From: Qipengyuania flava
Lineage (GTDB): Bacteria > Pseudomonadota > Alphaproteobacteria > Sphingomonadales > Sphingomonadaceae
Length of the DNA: 64,000 nt
Reading direction: 5' to 3'
Assembly (NCBI RefSeq): GCF_019448255.1
Contig: NZ_CP080410.1
Location: forward strand, 1,922,001-1,986,000
In this document: in pieces, positions 53,564-62,782 of the stretch
Numbering within the stretch: position 1 is the stretch's first letter
Layout of the letters: the number at the start of each line of letters is the position of its first letter
Translations under genes and position numbers: made by a program
The notes under the pieces: model-generated
Seen by the model: the letters and a program-made list of their open reading frames with translations, nothing else
Database searches by the model: none
What the model was told of the DNA's origin: nothing

Positions 53564-54835
53564 TTGTCGAGACACACGCTGAAACCCGCAAAACCTCTTG
53601 CTCGCAAGCTGCTCGACAGCGGGGTCGGACTTGCGTCGTCTCTTCTCGGGAACGCCGTGATCTTCCTGATCATCGCGCGAGCGGTGGGCGTCGAGGATTT
53701 CGGCCTCTTTGCAAAGACCTATGCGACGGCGAGCCTGTTGGCGCTGCTTGTCGACTTCGGGTATCCGCAACGCATCTTGCGAGACCTGGACGAGTATCAG
53801 GAAACGCACGGCGGTTTGCCGGCGCGGATATTCCACCTGAAGCTGCTGCTGACGCTAGCCGGGTGCCTCCTTGCGGCTCTTGCATATGTCCTTCTGGCCT
53901 TCCCCGTCCTCGTTTTCGCTGTGGTCTGGTGTGGCTTATTGCTGCTCTCCTTCGGGCAGGTTGCAGGCGTGACCCTGCGCGGCATGGAGCTTCACGGGCG
54001 GGACAGCACCAACATGTTCATCGCAGCGGCAATCGGTGCGAGCTGGTCCGCCTTCCTCCTTGTTCGGGGTGATACCGAACTGTTCCACTATGCGTGCAGC
54101 TTCCTCCTGATTGGCGGGACATACGCAGTCCTTGGCTTTTCTGCCTGTCGGTCGCTGATCGAATTCCGCGGCGAAACGATCACCATCAAAGCGTTGATGG
54201 ATGAACTGCGGCGCGGCGTCAGTTACGCCTCCGACGTTTTCGTGGTCCGTTCCTACGGGGTAGTGGACGTCGTGATTCTCTCGATCTTCGTGAATCCAGC
54301 GGGCGTGGGCATCTACCAGCTCGCGCAAAAGCTGATGCAGGTCGCCTTGCCGACCGGGCAAGTAGCAACCAACGTCATGCTGCCGCGTTTGGCCAAGGCC
54401 TACCGTGCCGGCGAATTGCACATGGGCAATCTCAAGGGTTTGGCCACCGCCTTTGTTGCGTTCGGCTCCGTGATGGTGGGAGTATTCCTCCTCACGACCT
54501 TCGTGGTCCAGAATTACTTTGTCGGCGAAGAATACGCCGGAGTGTGGTTGCTCGTGCCTGCCTTCTGCATCACGCTGATGGCGCGGCTCGTCTCGGTGGC
54601 GCCCTCGATGTGGTTGGTGGCGATCGGCCAGCAGAGGATTCGTCTGGCGATGAACACCTTGAACTTCGCAATACTCGTGCCTCTTTGTGCTGTCATGAGC
54701 TGGCAGTACGGGGCGTGGGGTGCAGCGGTGGCTACGGCCGCTTGCGCTGCCAGCCTGCTCGTTTTCTATTCGACCGCGGCATGGCGCAAAGGAAACGCGC
54801 TACTAGTGACGCGAGAAGCCGGAGAAATGCCGTGA
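53564..54835 (+). CDS. Wzx-type polysaccharide flippase
   Basis: 423 residues with a TTG start at 53564. No clear ribosome-binding site is seen, so the true start is uncertain. About 12 helices of the MATE/MOP flippase superfamily (GLASSLLGNAVIFLIIARAVGVEDFGLFA at the start; GVGIYQLAQKLMQVALPTGQV mid-chain). It should move undecaprenyl-linked repeat units across the inner membrane for Wzy-type polymerisation. The stop overlaps the next gene's GTG start. Confidence 0.86.
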   Translation: MSRHTLKPAKPLARKLLDSGVGLASSLLGNAVIFLIIARAVGVEDFGLFAKTYATASLLALLVDFGYPQRILRDLDEYQETHGGLPARIFHLKLLLTLAGCLLAALAYVLLAFPVLVFAVVWCGLLLLSFGQVAGVTLRGMELHGRDSTNMFIAAAIGASWSAFLLVRGDTELFHYACSFLLIGGTYAVLGFSACRSLIEFRGETITIKALMDELRRGVSYASDVFVVRSYGVVDVVILSIFVNPAGVGIYQLAQKLMQVALPTGQVATNVMLPRLAKAYRAGELHMGNLKGLATAFVAFGSVMVGVFLLTTFVVQNYFVGEEYAGVWLLVPAFCITLMARLVSVAPSMWLVAIGQQRIRLAMNTLNFAILVPLCAVMSWQYGAWGAAVATAACAASLLVFYSTAAWRKGNALLVTREAGEMP

Positions 54836-56070
54836 ATTCCCTTCCCTCTGCCCCGCAGAACAATCTGTGCATCGGATGCGGCTACTGCGCCCGCTTCGAT
54901 GGCGTGGAGATGGAAAAGAAGCCCAGCGGATTCCTTGAGCCAGCGGCTGCGCCGGGCGCCTATTCAGCCTCCGATCTGGGCCTCATCGAGAAGGCCTGCT
55001 CCGGCGTGGTCGGCACTTCGGTTGCCGTCGCCAGCGATAGCCCGGCCGAGGATGGCCTGATAAAAGACCACATGTGGGGTCAGTTCTACGAATGCCTCAC
55101 CGGCCATTCGACCGATGCAGCGATCCGCCGCCATGGCTCTTCGGGGGGCGTGGTCAGTGGCATCGCAGCCTGGCTCGTGGAAACCGGCGAGGTCGATGGC
55201 GTGATCGTGACCGGCTACGATCCGGCCTTCCCCATCGGTACGAAGTCCTTCATCGCGAAGGACGCGGCAGAAGGCGCCGGATCCGGCGGTTCGAAATATT
55301 CGCCCGCTTCGCCGCTTGCTGCGCTGGCCGAGATTTCCGACAAGCCCGGCAGCTACGCCGTAGTCGGCAAGCCGTGCGATATCGCCACCTTGCGCCGCGC
55401 GCAGGCTGCAGGCGATCCGGTCGCCCTCAAAGCGACGGTCCTTTTGTCTTTCTATTGCGCCGGAACGCCGGGCGATCGCGGCAACCGCGAGGTACTGGAT
55501 TACTTGGGCGCGGGCGAAGCGGAATCCATTCGCGAGTTTCGCCACCGTGGCAACGGCTGGCCGGGCGACACCCGCGCGGTGACCGAAAGCGGCGAGGAAA
55601 AGACCTGCACCTACAACGAAAGCTGGGGCAAGATCCTGCGCCGGCACACGCATAACCTGTGCACCATCTGTCCCGACGGGATCGGCGAACAGGCCGACAT
55701 CGTTGCCGCCGACGCCTGGTATGGCGACGATGACGGCTACCCCCAGTTCGAGGAAGCCGACGGCCGGAGCCTCATAATGACGCGCACACCGCGGGGTCGC
55801 GACCTGCTCGCGCGCGCCGTTGCCGAGGGCAAGTTTGCCACCGAAGAGCTGCCGGTGCGCGAAATCGACCGCATGCAGCCCGGCCAGCTCAAGCGCCGCA
55901 AGGAACTCGCCATGCGCGTCATGGCTTTCCGCATGTTCGGCAAGGCCACTCCGAAATACAATTCTCAAGCGCTACGCCAGTACCAGCGGGGCATGTCCGG
56001 CAAGGACAAGGTGAAGATCCTATTCGGTACGATCCGCCGGATCGTGCGCGTCATGATCCGCCGCAGCTAG
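54832..56070 (+). CDS. FrhB-like iron-sulfur protein (coenzyme F420 hydrogenase/dehydrogenase beta-subunit family)
   Basis: 412 residues from a GTG at 54832 (GTGA overlap; GGAGAAA upstream). The N-terminus has the cluster motif CIGCGYCARFDG. The FrhB core shows RRHGSSGGVVSGIAAWLV, AVVGKPCDIATLRR and HNLCTICPDGIGEQADIV, with further cysteines. This family includes polysaccharide-locus members of unknown function beside pyruvyl transferases. F420 is not expected in this lineage, so a flavin and another donor are likely. Role unknown; it could reduce a sugar or lipid intermediate. Confidence 0.82.
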   Translation: MNSLPSAPQNNLCIGCGYCARFDGVEMEKKPSGFLEPAAAPGAYSASDLGLIEKACSGVVGTSVAVASDSPAEDGLIKDHMWGQFYECLTGHSTDAAIRRHGSSGGVVSGIAAWLVETGEVDGVIVTGYDPAFPIGTKSFIAKDAAEGAGSGGSKYSPASPLAALAEISDKPGSYAVVGKPCDIATLRRAQAAGDPVALKATVLLSFYCAGTPGDRGNREVLDYLGAGEAESIREFRHRGNGWPGDTRAVTESGEEKTCTYNESWGKILRRHTHNLCTICPDGIGEQADIVAADAWYGDDDGYPQFEEADGRSLIMTRTPRGRDLLARAVAEGKFATEELPVREIDRMQPGQLKRRKELAMRVMAFRMFGKATPKYNSQALRQYQRGMSGKDKVKILFGTIRRIVRVMIRRS

Positions 56071-56118
56071 CCCTCCCCTATCCAGCGCCGCTACGCGAAA
56101 ATCCAGGACACCCATTCG

Positions 56119-57333
56119 ATGACCACCCCAACCACCGCAGCAAACCGCACCATGCGTATCGGCCTGCTCTGGCATAGCTTCTTCTCTGGCAATCTCGGGG
56201 TCTCGGCCCTCGCCCATGCCAACATGAGCATCATCGCCGAGGCGGCCAAAGAGCTCGGGATCGAACCGCGCTTCGTGCTGTTCGGCCCCAAGGGCGATCG
56301 CGCCTTCCCGGAACCGACCGAATTCGGGCCCCTTGAATATGTCGAAGCCTCGGCGATCAAGGAAGCGCTTAAGTACCGCCGGATGCTCGCTGATTGCGAG
56401 CTGGTGTTCGACATCGGCTCGGGAGACAGTTTCGCCGATATTTACGGCTGGCGCCGCTTCGCCAAGATCGGCGGCTTGAAGTTTCTCGTCCCCAACGGGC
56501 GCAAGAAGCTGGTCATGTCGCCGCAGACGCTTGGCCCGTTCGATGACACGGCGATGCGCGCGATCGCCAAGCGCGCGATGGCGAGCTGCCACAAGGTCTT
56601 CGCGCGCGACGAGCCCTCGCTCCTGCGCGCGCAGGAGATGCTGGGTGAGGCTGCGAGCAGCCACCTGGCCCTTGCCACCGATGTCGCCTTCGCCATGAAG
56701 CCGCTGGCCGAAGAGCCCGCCGACTGGCCGGTTCGCGACGCGGGCAAGACCCATGCCGGGCTCAACGTCTCCGGCCTCCTCTATCGCGGCGGATACACCG
56801 GCGGGAACCAGTTCGGCCTGACGCTCAACTATAGCGAGCTGATCCACGAATTCCTCGAGCAGCACGCTGGCAACGAAGACGTGCAGGTCTGGCTGATCCC
56901 TCACGTCTATCGCCTGACCGGAACCGCCATGGAAAGCGACCTCGCCGTCGCCCGCGAACTGGCGGAGAAGTATCCGCACGCGAAGCTGGCGCCGCTGTTC
57001 AAGGCTGCGCCCGAAGCCAAGCGCTTCATCTCCTCGATGAACGTGATGTTCGCGGCGCGCATGCACGCGGCGATTGCAGCTGTTTCAACGGGCACCGCCT
57101 GCCTACCGATGAGCTACAGCGTGAAGTTTCGCGGCCTCTTCGCGCAGTTGGGCTACACCCACATCATCGATCTCAAGAGCGCCAGCGGCGAGGAAGCCAA
57201 GGCTCAGATGGAGCAGGCGATCGCGGATCACGCCGGTCTGACCAAGGATGCACAGAACGCAGCCGATACGGCAGCCTCGAAGCTCCAGCCCTATCGCGAT
57301 GCCATCACGGCGCTGATGCGCGAGCGGCTCTGA
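56119..57333 (+). CDS. Polysaccharide pyruvyl transferase family protein
   Basis: 404 residues. CsaB/WcaK-type features are FSGNLGVSALAHANM, ELVFDIGSGDSFADIYGW, VMSPQTLGPFDD, VFARDEPSLLRAQEML and the C-terminal MFAARMHAAIAAVSTGTACL. It should transfer a pyruvyl group from phosphoenolpyruvate to a sugar of the repeat unit, forming a ketal. This adds negative charge besides sulfate. It follows the FrhB-like gene by 48 bases and is last in the plus-strand block. Confidence 0.87.
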   Translation: MTTPTTAANRTMRIGLLWHSFFSGNLGVSALAHANMSIIAEAAKELGIEPRFVLFGPKGDRAFPEPTEFGPLEYVEASAIKEALKYRRMLADCELVFDIGSGDSFADIYGWRRFAKIGGLKFLVPNGRKKLVMSPQTLGPFDDTAMRAIAKRAMASCHKVFARDEPSLLRAQEMLGEAASSHLALATDVAFAMKPLAEEPADWPVRDAGKTHAGLNVSGLLYRGGYTGGNQFGLTLNYSELIHEFLEQHAGNEDVQVWLIPHVYRLTGTAMESDLAVARELAEKYPHAKLAPLFKAAPEAKRFISSMNVMFAARMHAAIAAVSTGTACLPMSYSVKFRGLFAQLGYTHIIDLKSASGEEAKAQMEQAIADHAGLTKDAQNAADTAASKLQPYRDAITALMRERL

Positions 57334-57351
57334 TCCAGCCGCCCGGTCGCG

Positions 57352-58242
57352 TCAGGAGCCGAGGGCTGCGCGCAGCCGTTCCATCAGCTCGGCGTTGATC
57401 GCCAGCGTCTGCTCGACTTCCTCGTCGGAGAGGACCTTGCGCCAATAATCGGTGATGCTCTTCGCATCGCGGTTCTTGATGTGCGCCTTCGTCGGAAGGT
57501 CGGCATCCGGCTGGGTATCCTGCGGCTCTTCCTGGCGCTCAATCGTGACCGGAATGCCGGTCACCTTGGTCAGGGTCGCTGCTGCCTGTGCGGGATTGTC
57601 CAGGAGCTCGGTGTTCTCCAGCACCGTCAACGGCTCGCCGGCTTCCATCCAGCCTACCAGCGCAGAATGGAGCAGATGCCACATGAGCGCACCGGTGTAG
57701 GCGTGACCCTCCGCAGTCTGGCACTGCGCGAAGATATCGTCGCTGACGGGCAGCCCGGCCTCGCGCATCCTCTGCGACAGGCTTGCCACCGGGGCCGACC
57801 ATTCCATGCGCTTGAAGCTGCCCACGAGGCTCAGGTGGTCGCGCACCGTGACGATCACCGGCACGCCCTTGCGCGCAAGCTGGGGCGCACAGAAAAAGGC
57901 GAACGGATCCTTCCAGATGAGGTGCGAGGCGAAGGGCGCCACATTGGCCGCCAGCATCGTGCGGTTTGTCCGGTTCAGATACCGGTTGCGGCGCGCGTTG
58001 TTTGCCCGGCGCAGCCGGAGGCGGCCACGCACGATGCGATCGTGGAGGTCATCGAGCGCGGCCGCCGGGAAATCCTGCGATCCGGGCACTTCGAACTGGT
58101 TGCGGATGGACCGGTCGCCGACATTGACGTTCATCGGTTCGTAGAGCTCGCGGATCCGCCAGGACGACAGCAGGTATTCGCCAACCACGGTCGTTCCCGA
58201 CCGCGGCGCGCCCGTGACCAGGATGACCTTACGCCGGCTCAC
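57352..58242 (-). CDS. Sulfotransferase family protein
   Basis: 296 residues. PAPS motifs are ILVTGAPRSGTTVVGEYLL (residues 5-25) and VIVTVRDHLSLVGSFKRMEW (3' phosphate site). It is only weakly similar to the other sulfotransferase at 49.4 kb, so the two may act on different positions. Its start codon overlaps the rfbA stop (ATGA-type, four bases), tying its translation to dTDP-rhamnose synthesis and suggesting a rhamnosyl or neighbouring hydroxyl as target. This specificity is inferred. Confidence 0.85.
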   Translation of the reverse strand: MSRRKVILVTGAPRSGTTVVGEYLLSSWRIRELYEPMNVNVGDRSIRNQFEVPGSQDFPAAALDDLHDRIVRGRLRLRRANNARRNRYLNRTNRTMLAANVAPFASHLIWKDPFAFFCAPQLARKGVPVIVTVRDHLSLVGSFKRMEWSAPVASLSQRMREAGLPVSDDIFAQCQTAEGHAYTGALMWHLLHSALVGWMEAGEPLTVLENTELLDNPAQAAATLTKVTGIPVTIERQEEPQDTQPDADLPTKAHIKNRDAKSITDYWRKVLSDEEVEQTLAINAELMERLRAALGS

Positions 58243-59114
58243 TTCGACAGGAGCCCGCGCAGGTACTTGCCGTATTCGGTCTTGCCGAAAAGATCCGCGC
58301 GTTCGGCGAGCTGCGCTTCGTCGATCCAGCCGTTGTCGAAAGCGATTTCCTCCGGGCTGCCGACCTGCATGCCCTGGCGCAGCGACAGCGTGCGCACGAA
58401 ATTGCCAGCGTCGAGCAGCGAGCCATGCGTTCCGGTATCAAGCCAGGCAAAGCCGCGGCCCATGGTCTGCACATCGAGCGCGCCTTCGACCAGATAGGTC
58501 TCTAGCAGCGAAGTAATTTCAAGTTCGCCGCGCGGCGAGGGTTTGATGCTCTTCGCGCGCTGGGGCGCTTCGCCATCGAGGAAGTAGAGACCGGTCACCG
58601 CGTAATTCGACGGCGGATCGGACGGCTTTTCGATGATCTGGTTGACTGTGCCATCGGCGTCGAAGCCGACCACGCCATAATGCTGCGGCTCGGCCACGTG
58701 GTATCCGAAAACCGTGCCGCCCGAAGCCTGGCTATCGGCGGCGCGCAGCATGTCGGGAAGCGCGTGCCCAAAGAAGATGTTGTCGCCCAGCACCATCACC
58801 GACGGCGCGCCGTCGAGGAAATCCTCGGCCAGCGTATAGGCCTGTGCAAGGCCATCGGGCGACGGCTGCTCGATATAGGTGAACTCCATGCCCCACTGCG
58901 ATCCATCGCCCAGCAAGCGGCGGAACTGTTCCTGGTCGGCCGGCGTCGTGATGATCGCAACCTCGCGCACGCCGGACAGCATGATGATCGACAGCGGGTA
59001 GAAGATCATGGGCTTGTCGTAGATCGGCATGAGCTGCTTCGAGACCGCCATGGTCAGCGGATACAGCCGCGTGCCCGATCCCCCGGCCAGAATGATGCCC
59101 TTACGCTGCGTCAT
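58239..59114 (-). CDS. rfbA: Glucose-1-phosphate thymidylyltransferase
   Basis: 291 residues from the ATG at 59114. KGIILAGGSGTRLYPLTMAVSKQLMPIYDKPMI is the classical RmlA start (nucleotide loop plus catalytic lysine); IEKPSDPPSNYAVTGLYF and GRGFAWLDTGTH agree. It makes dTDP-glucose, the first step to dTDP-L-rhamnose. Order in this operon is rfbC, rfbB, rfbD, rfbA, sulfotransferase. Confidence 0.96.
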   Translation of the reverse strand: MTQRKGIILAGGSGTRLYPLTMAVSKQLMPIYDKPMIFYPLSIIMLSGVREVAIITTPADQEQFRRLLGDGSQWGMEFTYIEQPSPDGLAQAYTLAEDFLDGAPSVMVLGDNIFFGHALPDMLRAADSQASGGTVFGYHVAEPQHYGVVGFDADGTVNQIIEKPSDPPSNYAVTGLYFLDGEAPQRAKSIKPSPRGELEITSLLETYLVEGALDVQTMGRGFAWLDTGTHGSLLDAGNFVRTLSLRQGMQVGSPEEIAFDNGWIDEAQLAERADLFGKTEYGKYLRGLLSK

Positions 59115-59119
59115 AAAAC

Positions 59120-59956
59120 TTAAGCCCCTTCGATGACCGCCGGTATGGCGGATTCCCAATTCGGTCGTTCAAGTCCGAACTTAGCCAGATCGCTGCAATC
59201 GAGCCGGCTGTTGAGCGGTCGCTGCGCCGGCGTGGGGTAATCCTTGGTAGGAATACCATGCACCGTGGGCTGGTTCGGAGTGTGTTCGAAAATGGCGCGC
59301 GCAAAATCAGCCCAGCTGACATCGGGCGTGCCGGAAAAGTGATAGGTGCCCGAAAGTTCGGGCCGCTGCTTGAGCGTGTCCGCCATGCGAAGGCAGGCCG
59401 CGGCAATCGCGGAGGCTGGCGTCGGCCCGCCGATCTGGTCGTCGACGACGCGCAGCTCGGGATGCTTGTCCGACAGGCCGATCATCGTTTTTGCGAAATT
59501 CTTGCCATGGGGCGAGAAGACCCAGCTCGTGCGCAGGATTGCGTAGGTGGCGCCCGCGGCCTTGACCGCCTCCTCGCCCGCCAGCTTACTGCGCCCATAG
59601 GCGTTCGCCGGCGCAACCGGATCGGACGGGACACGCGAGTCTTCGCCCGAACCGTCGAAGACGTAATCGGTCGAGATATGGACAAAAGGCACGCCCAGCT
59701 CGCGGCATGCATCTGCCATGGCCGCCGGCGCTTCGGCGTTGATCACGGTGGCCTGGTCCTCTTCGTCTTCCGCCTTGTCGACCGCGGTATAGGCAGCCGC
59801 GTTGATCACGGCCGTGGGTCGATGCGCAAGGATAGCCTCGCGGCACTGGGCCGGATTGGAGAGATCCGCCACATCGCGGCCCAGATAGACCGCGTCGGGA
59901 GCAAGCGCCTGCAATTCGAGAGCGACTTGCCCCGTCTTGCCGAAGACGAGGATCAT
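59120..59956 (-). CDS. rfbD: dTDP-4-dehydrorhamnose reductase
   Basis: 278 residues. The NADPH loop [16 protein letters not shown] is followed by [29 protein letters not shown] and catalytic [12 protein letters not shown] (YxxxK). It reduces dTDP-4-keto-L-rhamnose to dTDP-L-rhamnose, the last step. Start overlaps rfbB by four bases. Confidence 0.95.
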   Translation of the reverse strand: MILVFGKTGQVALELQALAPDAVYLGRDVADLSNPAQCREAILAHRPTAVINAAAYTAVDKAEDEEDQATVINAEAPAAMADACRELGVPFVHISTDYVFDGSGEDSRVPSDPVAPANAYGRSKLAGEEAVKAAGATYAILRTSWVFSPHGKNFAKTMIGLSDKHPELRVVDDQIGGPTPASAIAAACLRMADTLKQRPELSGTYHFSGTPDVSWADFARAIFEHTPNQPTVHGIPTKDYPTPAQRPLNSRLDCSDLAKFGLERPNWESAIPAVIEGA

Positions 59957-60999
59957 GCCTTGACGCCCAGCCTTTCGCCAACGCCCTTGCGATCAAGCAG
60001 CGCCTGCCACCAGTCCTCGTTATCGAGGTACCACTGCACGGTGAGTTCGAGCCCCTGCTCGACCGTCACCGAAGGGCGCCATCCCAGCTCGTTGCGAATG
60101 CGCGTGGGGTCGATGGCGTAGCGCTGGTCGTGACCCGGGCGGTCGGCAACGAAGGTAATCTGGTCCTTGTAGCTCGAACCATCGGCCTTCGGGCGTTTGT
60201 CGTCGAGGATTGAGAGCAGGCTTTCAACGAGCTCGAGATTGGTGCGCTCGTTCTCGCCGCCAATGTTGTAGCTGCGGCCGATCTCGCCCTTCTCCATCGC
60301 CAGCAGCAGGGCATCGGCGTGGTCTTCGACGTAAAGCCAGTCACGCACGTTGTCGCCCTTGCCGTAAATCGGGATGGCTTTCCCGGCGAGCGCGTTGAGG
60401 ATCACGACCGGAACCAGCTTCTCGGGGAAGTGATAGGGGCCGTAGTTGTTAGAGCAATTGGTCAGCACCACCGGCAGGCCGTAAGTCTCATGCCAGGCGT
60501 TCACGAGATGATCGGACGAAGCCTTGCTGGCCGAATAGGGCGAGCGCGGATCGTAGGGCGTGTCCTCGGTGAACAGCCCTTCTGCGCCGAGCGATCCGAA
60601 AACCTCATCGGTCGAGATGTGATGGAAACGGAACCCTTCCGGCTTGCCCTTGGCCGTCCAGTAGCTGCGGGCGGCTTCGAGCATGTTGAAGGTGCCCTGG
60701 ATGTTGGTCTCGATGAAATCGGCAGGACCATCGATCGAACGGTCGACATGGCTTTCGGCCGCCAGGTGCATCACCGCATCGGGCTCGTGCTTGGCAAAGA
60801 CGGCGTTGAGAGCATCACGGTCACGGATGTCGACATGCTCGAACGAATAGCCAGGATTGTCGGACACCGAATCGAGGTTGGCCAGACACGCAGCGTAGGT
60901 CAGCGCATCGACGTTTACGACCTCGTGACCACGCGAAATGGCCAGTCGCACGACGGCCGAACCGATGAAGCCGGCGCCGCCGGTTACCAAGATTTTCAT
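59953..60999 (-). CDS. rfbB: dTDP-glucose 4,6-dehydratase
   Basis: 348 residues. Rossmann loop [44 protein letters not shown] and catalytic [15 protein letters not shown] with [14 protein letters not shown], all RmlB hallmarks. It converts dTDP-glucose to the 4-keto-6-deoxy sugar. Overlaps rfbC and rfbD by four bases each. Confidence 0.97.
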   Translation of the reverse strand: MKILVTGGAGFIGSAVVRLAISRGHEVVNVDALTYAACLANLDSVSDNPGYSFEHVDIRDRDALNAVFAKHEPDAVMHLAAESHVDRSIDGPADFIETNIQGTFNMLEAARSYWTAKGKPEGFRFHHISTDEVFGSLGAEGLFTEDTPYDPRSPYSASKASSDHLVNAWHETYGLPVVLTNCSNNYGPYHFPEKLVPVVILNALAGKAIPIYGKGDNVRDWLYVEDHADALLLAMEKGEIGRSYNIGGENERTNLELVESLLSILDDKRPKADGSSYKDQITFVADRPGHDQRYAIDPTRIRNELGWRPSVTVEQGLELTVQWYLDNEDWWQALLDRKGVGERLGVKA

Positions 61000-61580
61000 T
61001 GATCGTTTCCGTATTCGAAGGGGGTTTCAAACTCCGCGAACGCAACGGCGTCGCGGTCCTTGTCCGACAGGACCGGCTCGTTGCCGCCAAGCGGCCAGTC
61101 GATCCCGACACTGTCCCAGCGCACCGATCCGTCACACTCGGGAGCGTAACGGTCCGTGCACTTGTAGATGATTTCCGTATCGGGTTCGAGTGTGACAAAT
61201 CCGTGCAAGAAGCCGGCCGGAATCCAGAGCTGCTTGCCGTTATCGAAGCTCAGGGTCGCACCGAACCACTGGCCGAACGTCGGCGAGCCCTTGCGCACGT
61301 CCACCGCCACATCGAACAGGCTGCCGCGCCCGCATCGAACGAGCTTGCCCTGCGCATGCGGTGGCGACTGGTAATGCAAGCCTCGCACGGTTCCCGGGAC
61401 CCGCGACATCGAGTGATTGTCCTGGACGAACTCGGGCAGGTTCAGCCCCTCCTTCTCCAGCGTCAGCCTGTTCCAGCTCTCGCTGAAAAAGCCGCGGTCG
61501 TCCCCGAAGCGTCTGGGCGTGATAACGAACACGTCTTTGAGGGGAGTTTCTTCGATCACAATCGGGCCTTTTGTTTTCAT
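60996..61580 (-). CDS. rfbC: dTDP-4-dehydrorhamnose 3,5-epimerase
   Basis: 194 residues. Cupin fold with [20 protein letters not shown] (catalytic His-Asp region), [17 protein letters not shown] and [15 protein letters not shown]. It epimerises C3 and C5 of the 4-keto sugar. It is the first of the four rfb genes, 59 bases after the unknown membrane-anchored gene. Confidence 0.96.
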   Translation of the reverse strand: MKTKGPIVIEETPLKDVFVITPRRFGDDRGFFSESWNRLTLEKEGLNLPEFVQDNHSMSRVPGTVRGLHYQSPPHAQGKLVRCGRGSLFDVAVDVRKGSPTFGQWFGATLSFDNGKQLWIPAGFLHGFVTLEPDTEIIYKCTDRYAPECDGSVRWDSVGIDWPLGGNEPVLSDKDRDAVAFAEFETPFEYGNDQ

Positions 61581-61639
61581 TGTCCGGACGTGGTCCGGGT
61601 AAAGGAAGCGGGAACCTGCCTATCGCAAATGGAGTGCAA

Positions 61640-62782
61640 TCAGCTCCCGGTAAGTCTCATCGAGTCGACCCGTCCCTTGCGCATGCGAACATTCAACCGC
61701 TGCGCGGGGCAATCCTCCGGCACGACGAATTCGAATGCATCTGAAGTCCGGGTCTCCAGGCTGCCGAGAAGCCGTGCCGGGCGCCCCTCCACACAGCGGA
61801 TCGCAAGGTCGACAACGGGCGTGAACTGGGCTGTCGAATCGCCCAAGTCGACCGCGAGCCTGTGCGGCCCGGCGGCCAACTGAAGGTAGCGAAGCGCAAT
61901 TTCCTGCTTGAGCGGCGAGCGATTGATCATCGTTACGCCCTCTCCGTCGGAGGAGGGAAACACCGAAACCCCGACCGCGTTAGAAACCGACCAGCGGAAC
62001 GGGTAGTCATCGGCACTGGTCAGACTGGCAAAGCCGAACCCTTTCATCCCGGCGCGCTCGCAGCGCTGGGGCCAGCTGGCAGCCGCATCCGTCCCGAGAT
62101 TGCGCCGCAAATGGATGCGCGTGAGATCGTTGAGCATCGCGCAACTGGGCGGAGGCGTCATGGCCTCGGCCGCCTGCATGCTCCGCGTAAGCGGACCGAT
62201 GATATCCGGGAATTCTGCACTAATGGCCATCAGGCGGCGCTGAAGCGTCTCGTTCGGGCCGACATAGGCCGCCAGATCATCCTGCGCATCGTCGCGGCTC
62301 GCAAGCTCGAGAAATGCGGCCCGGACGATTTCGTCCGAACGCTCGGTCCGCACGAGCGCCTCGAGGCGCTGCATCGCCGCTTCGTAGTCGCCGCTCGCGC
62401 TGTAGGACCCGAGCACGGCGATCTGCGTATAGTCGTCGCGCCATCCCCGGCGCGCGCCGAGGCTCAACGCCGCGGAGGCGAGTTCCAGGTCACCGCTTTC
62501 GGCAGCGGCAAGGCCAAGGAGCCCAAGATGCGAAGCCGATACCGGACGTGCTGCAACGATTCCCGCGGCCACGGGCAAGGCAAGCTCCGGATCTTCCAGT
62601 ACGATCGTGCGCGCGCGGATCTCATCCGCGTTTCCGCCAAAGCCGGCCGGGACCAGCTCGACGAGCGAGCGATTGCTGCGCGACGATCGGTCCGCCTGCA
62701 CCAGGAGGATGCAGGCGGAAAGGAGCCCAAAGAAAAGGAGACGGGCGATCCAGCCCCCAACCTTTCCCGCTTGCAATGCCAT
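61640..62782 (-). CDS. Inner-membrane-anchored hypothetical protein of the polysaccharide locus
   Basis: 380 residues. The N-terminal helix GWIARLLFFGLLSACILLVQ (about 10-29) is an uncleaved anchor or signal. The middle is an alpha-solenoid-like, alanine/leucine-rich region (SHLGLLGLAAAESGDLELAS) that resembles degenerate TPR helices. The C-terminal 120 residues are strand-rich (RLAVDLGDSTAQFTPVVDLA) with conserved-looking cysteines (IRCVEG, PEDCPAQ). I know no family name. The start overlaps the autokinase stop, so it is translated with the chain-length regulator; a periplasmic role in export or assembly is inferred. Confidence 0.7.
   Translation of the reverse strand: MALQAGKVGGWIARLLFFGLLSACILLVQADRSSRSNRSLVELVPAGFGGNADEIRARTIVLEDPELALPVAAGIVAARPVSASHLGLLGLAAAESGDLELASAALSLGARRGWRDDYTQIAVLGSYSASGDYEAAMQRLEALVRTERSDEIVRAAFLELASRDDAQDDLAAYVGPNETLQRRLMAISAEFPDIIGPLTRSMQAAEAMTPPPSCAMLNDLTRIHLRRNLGTDAAASWPQRCERAGMKGFGFASLTSADDYPFRWSVSNAVGVSVFPSSDGEGVTMINRSPLKQEIALRYLQLAAGPHRLAVDLGDSTAQFTPVVDLAIRCVEGRPARLLGSLETRTSDAFEFVVPEDCPAQRLNVRMRKGRVDSMRLTGS

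Noticed and set aside
54544..54831. Upstream extension of the FrhB-like frame
   Set aside because: It lies entirely within the flippase gene; the GTG at 54832 has a ribosome-binding site and the usual GTGA overlap.
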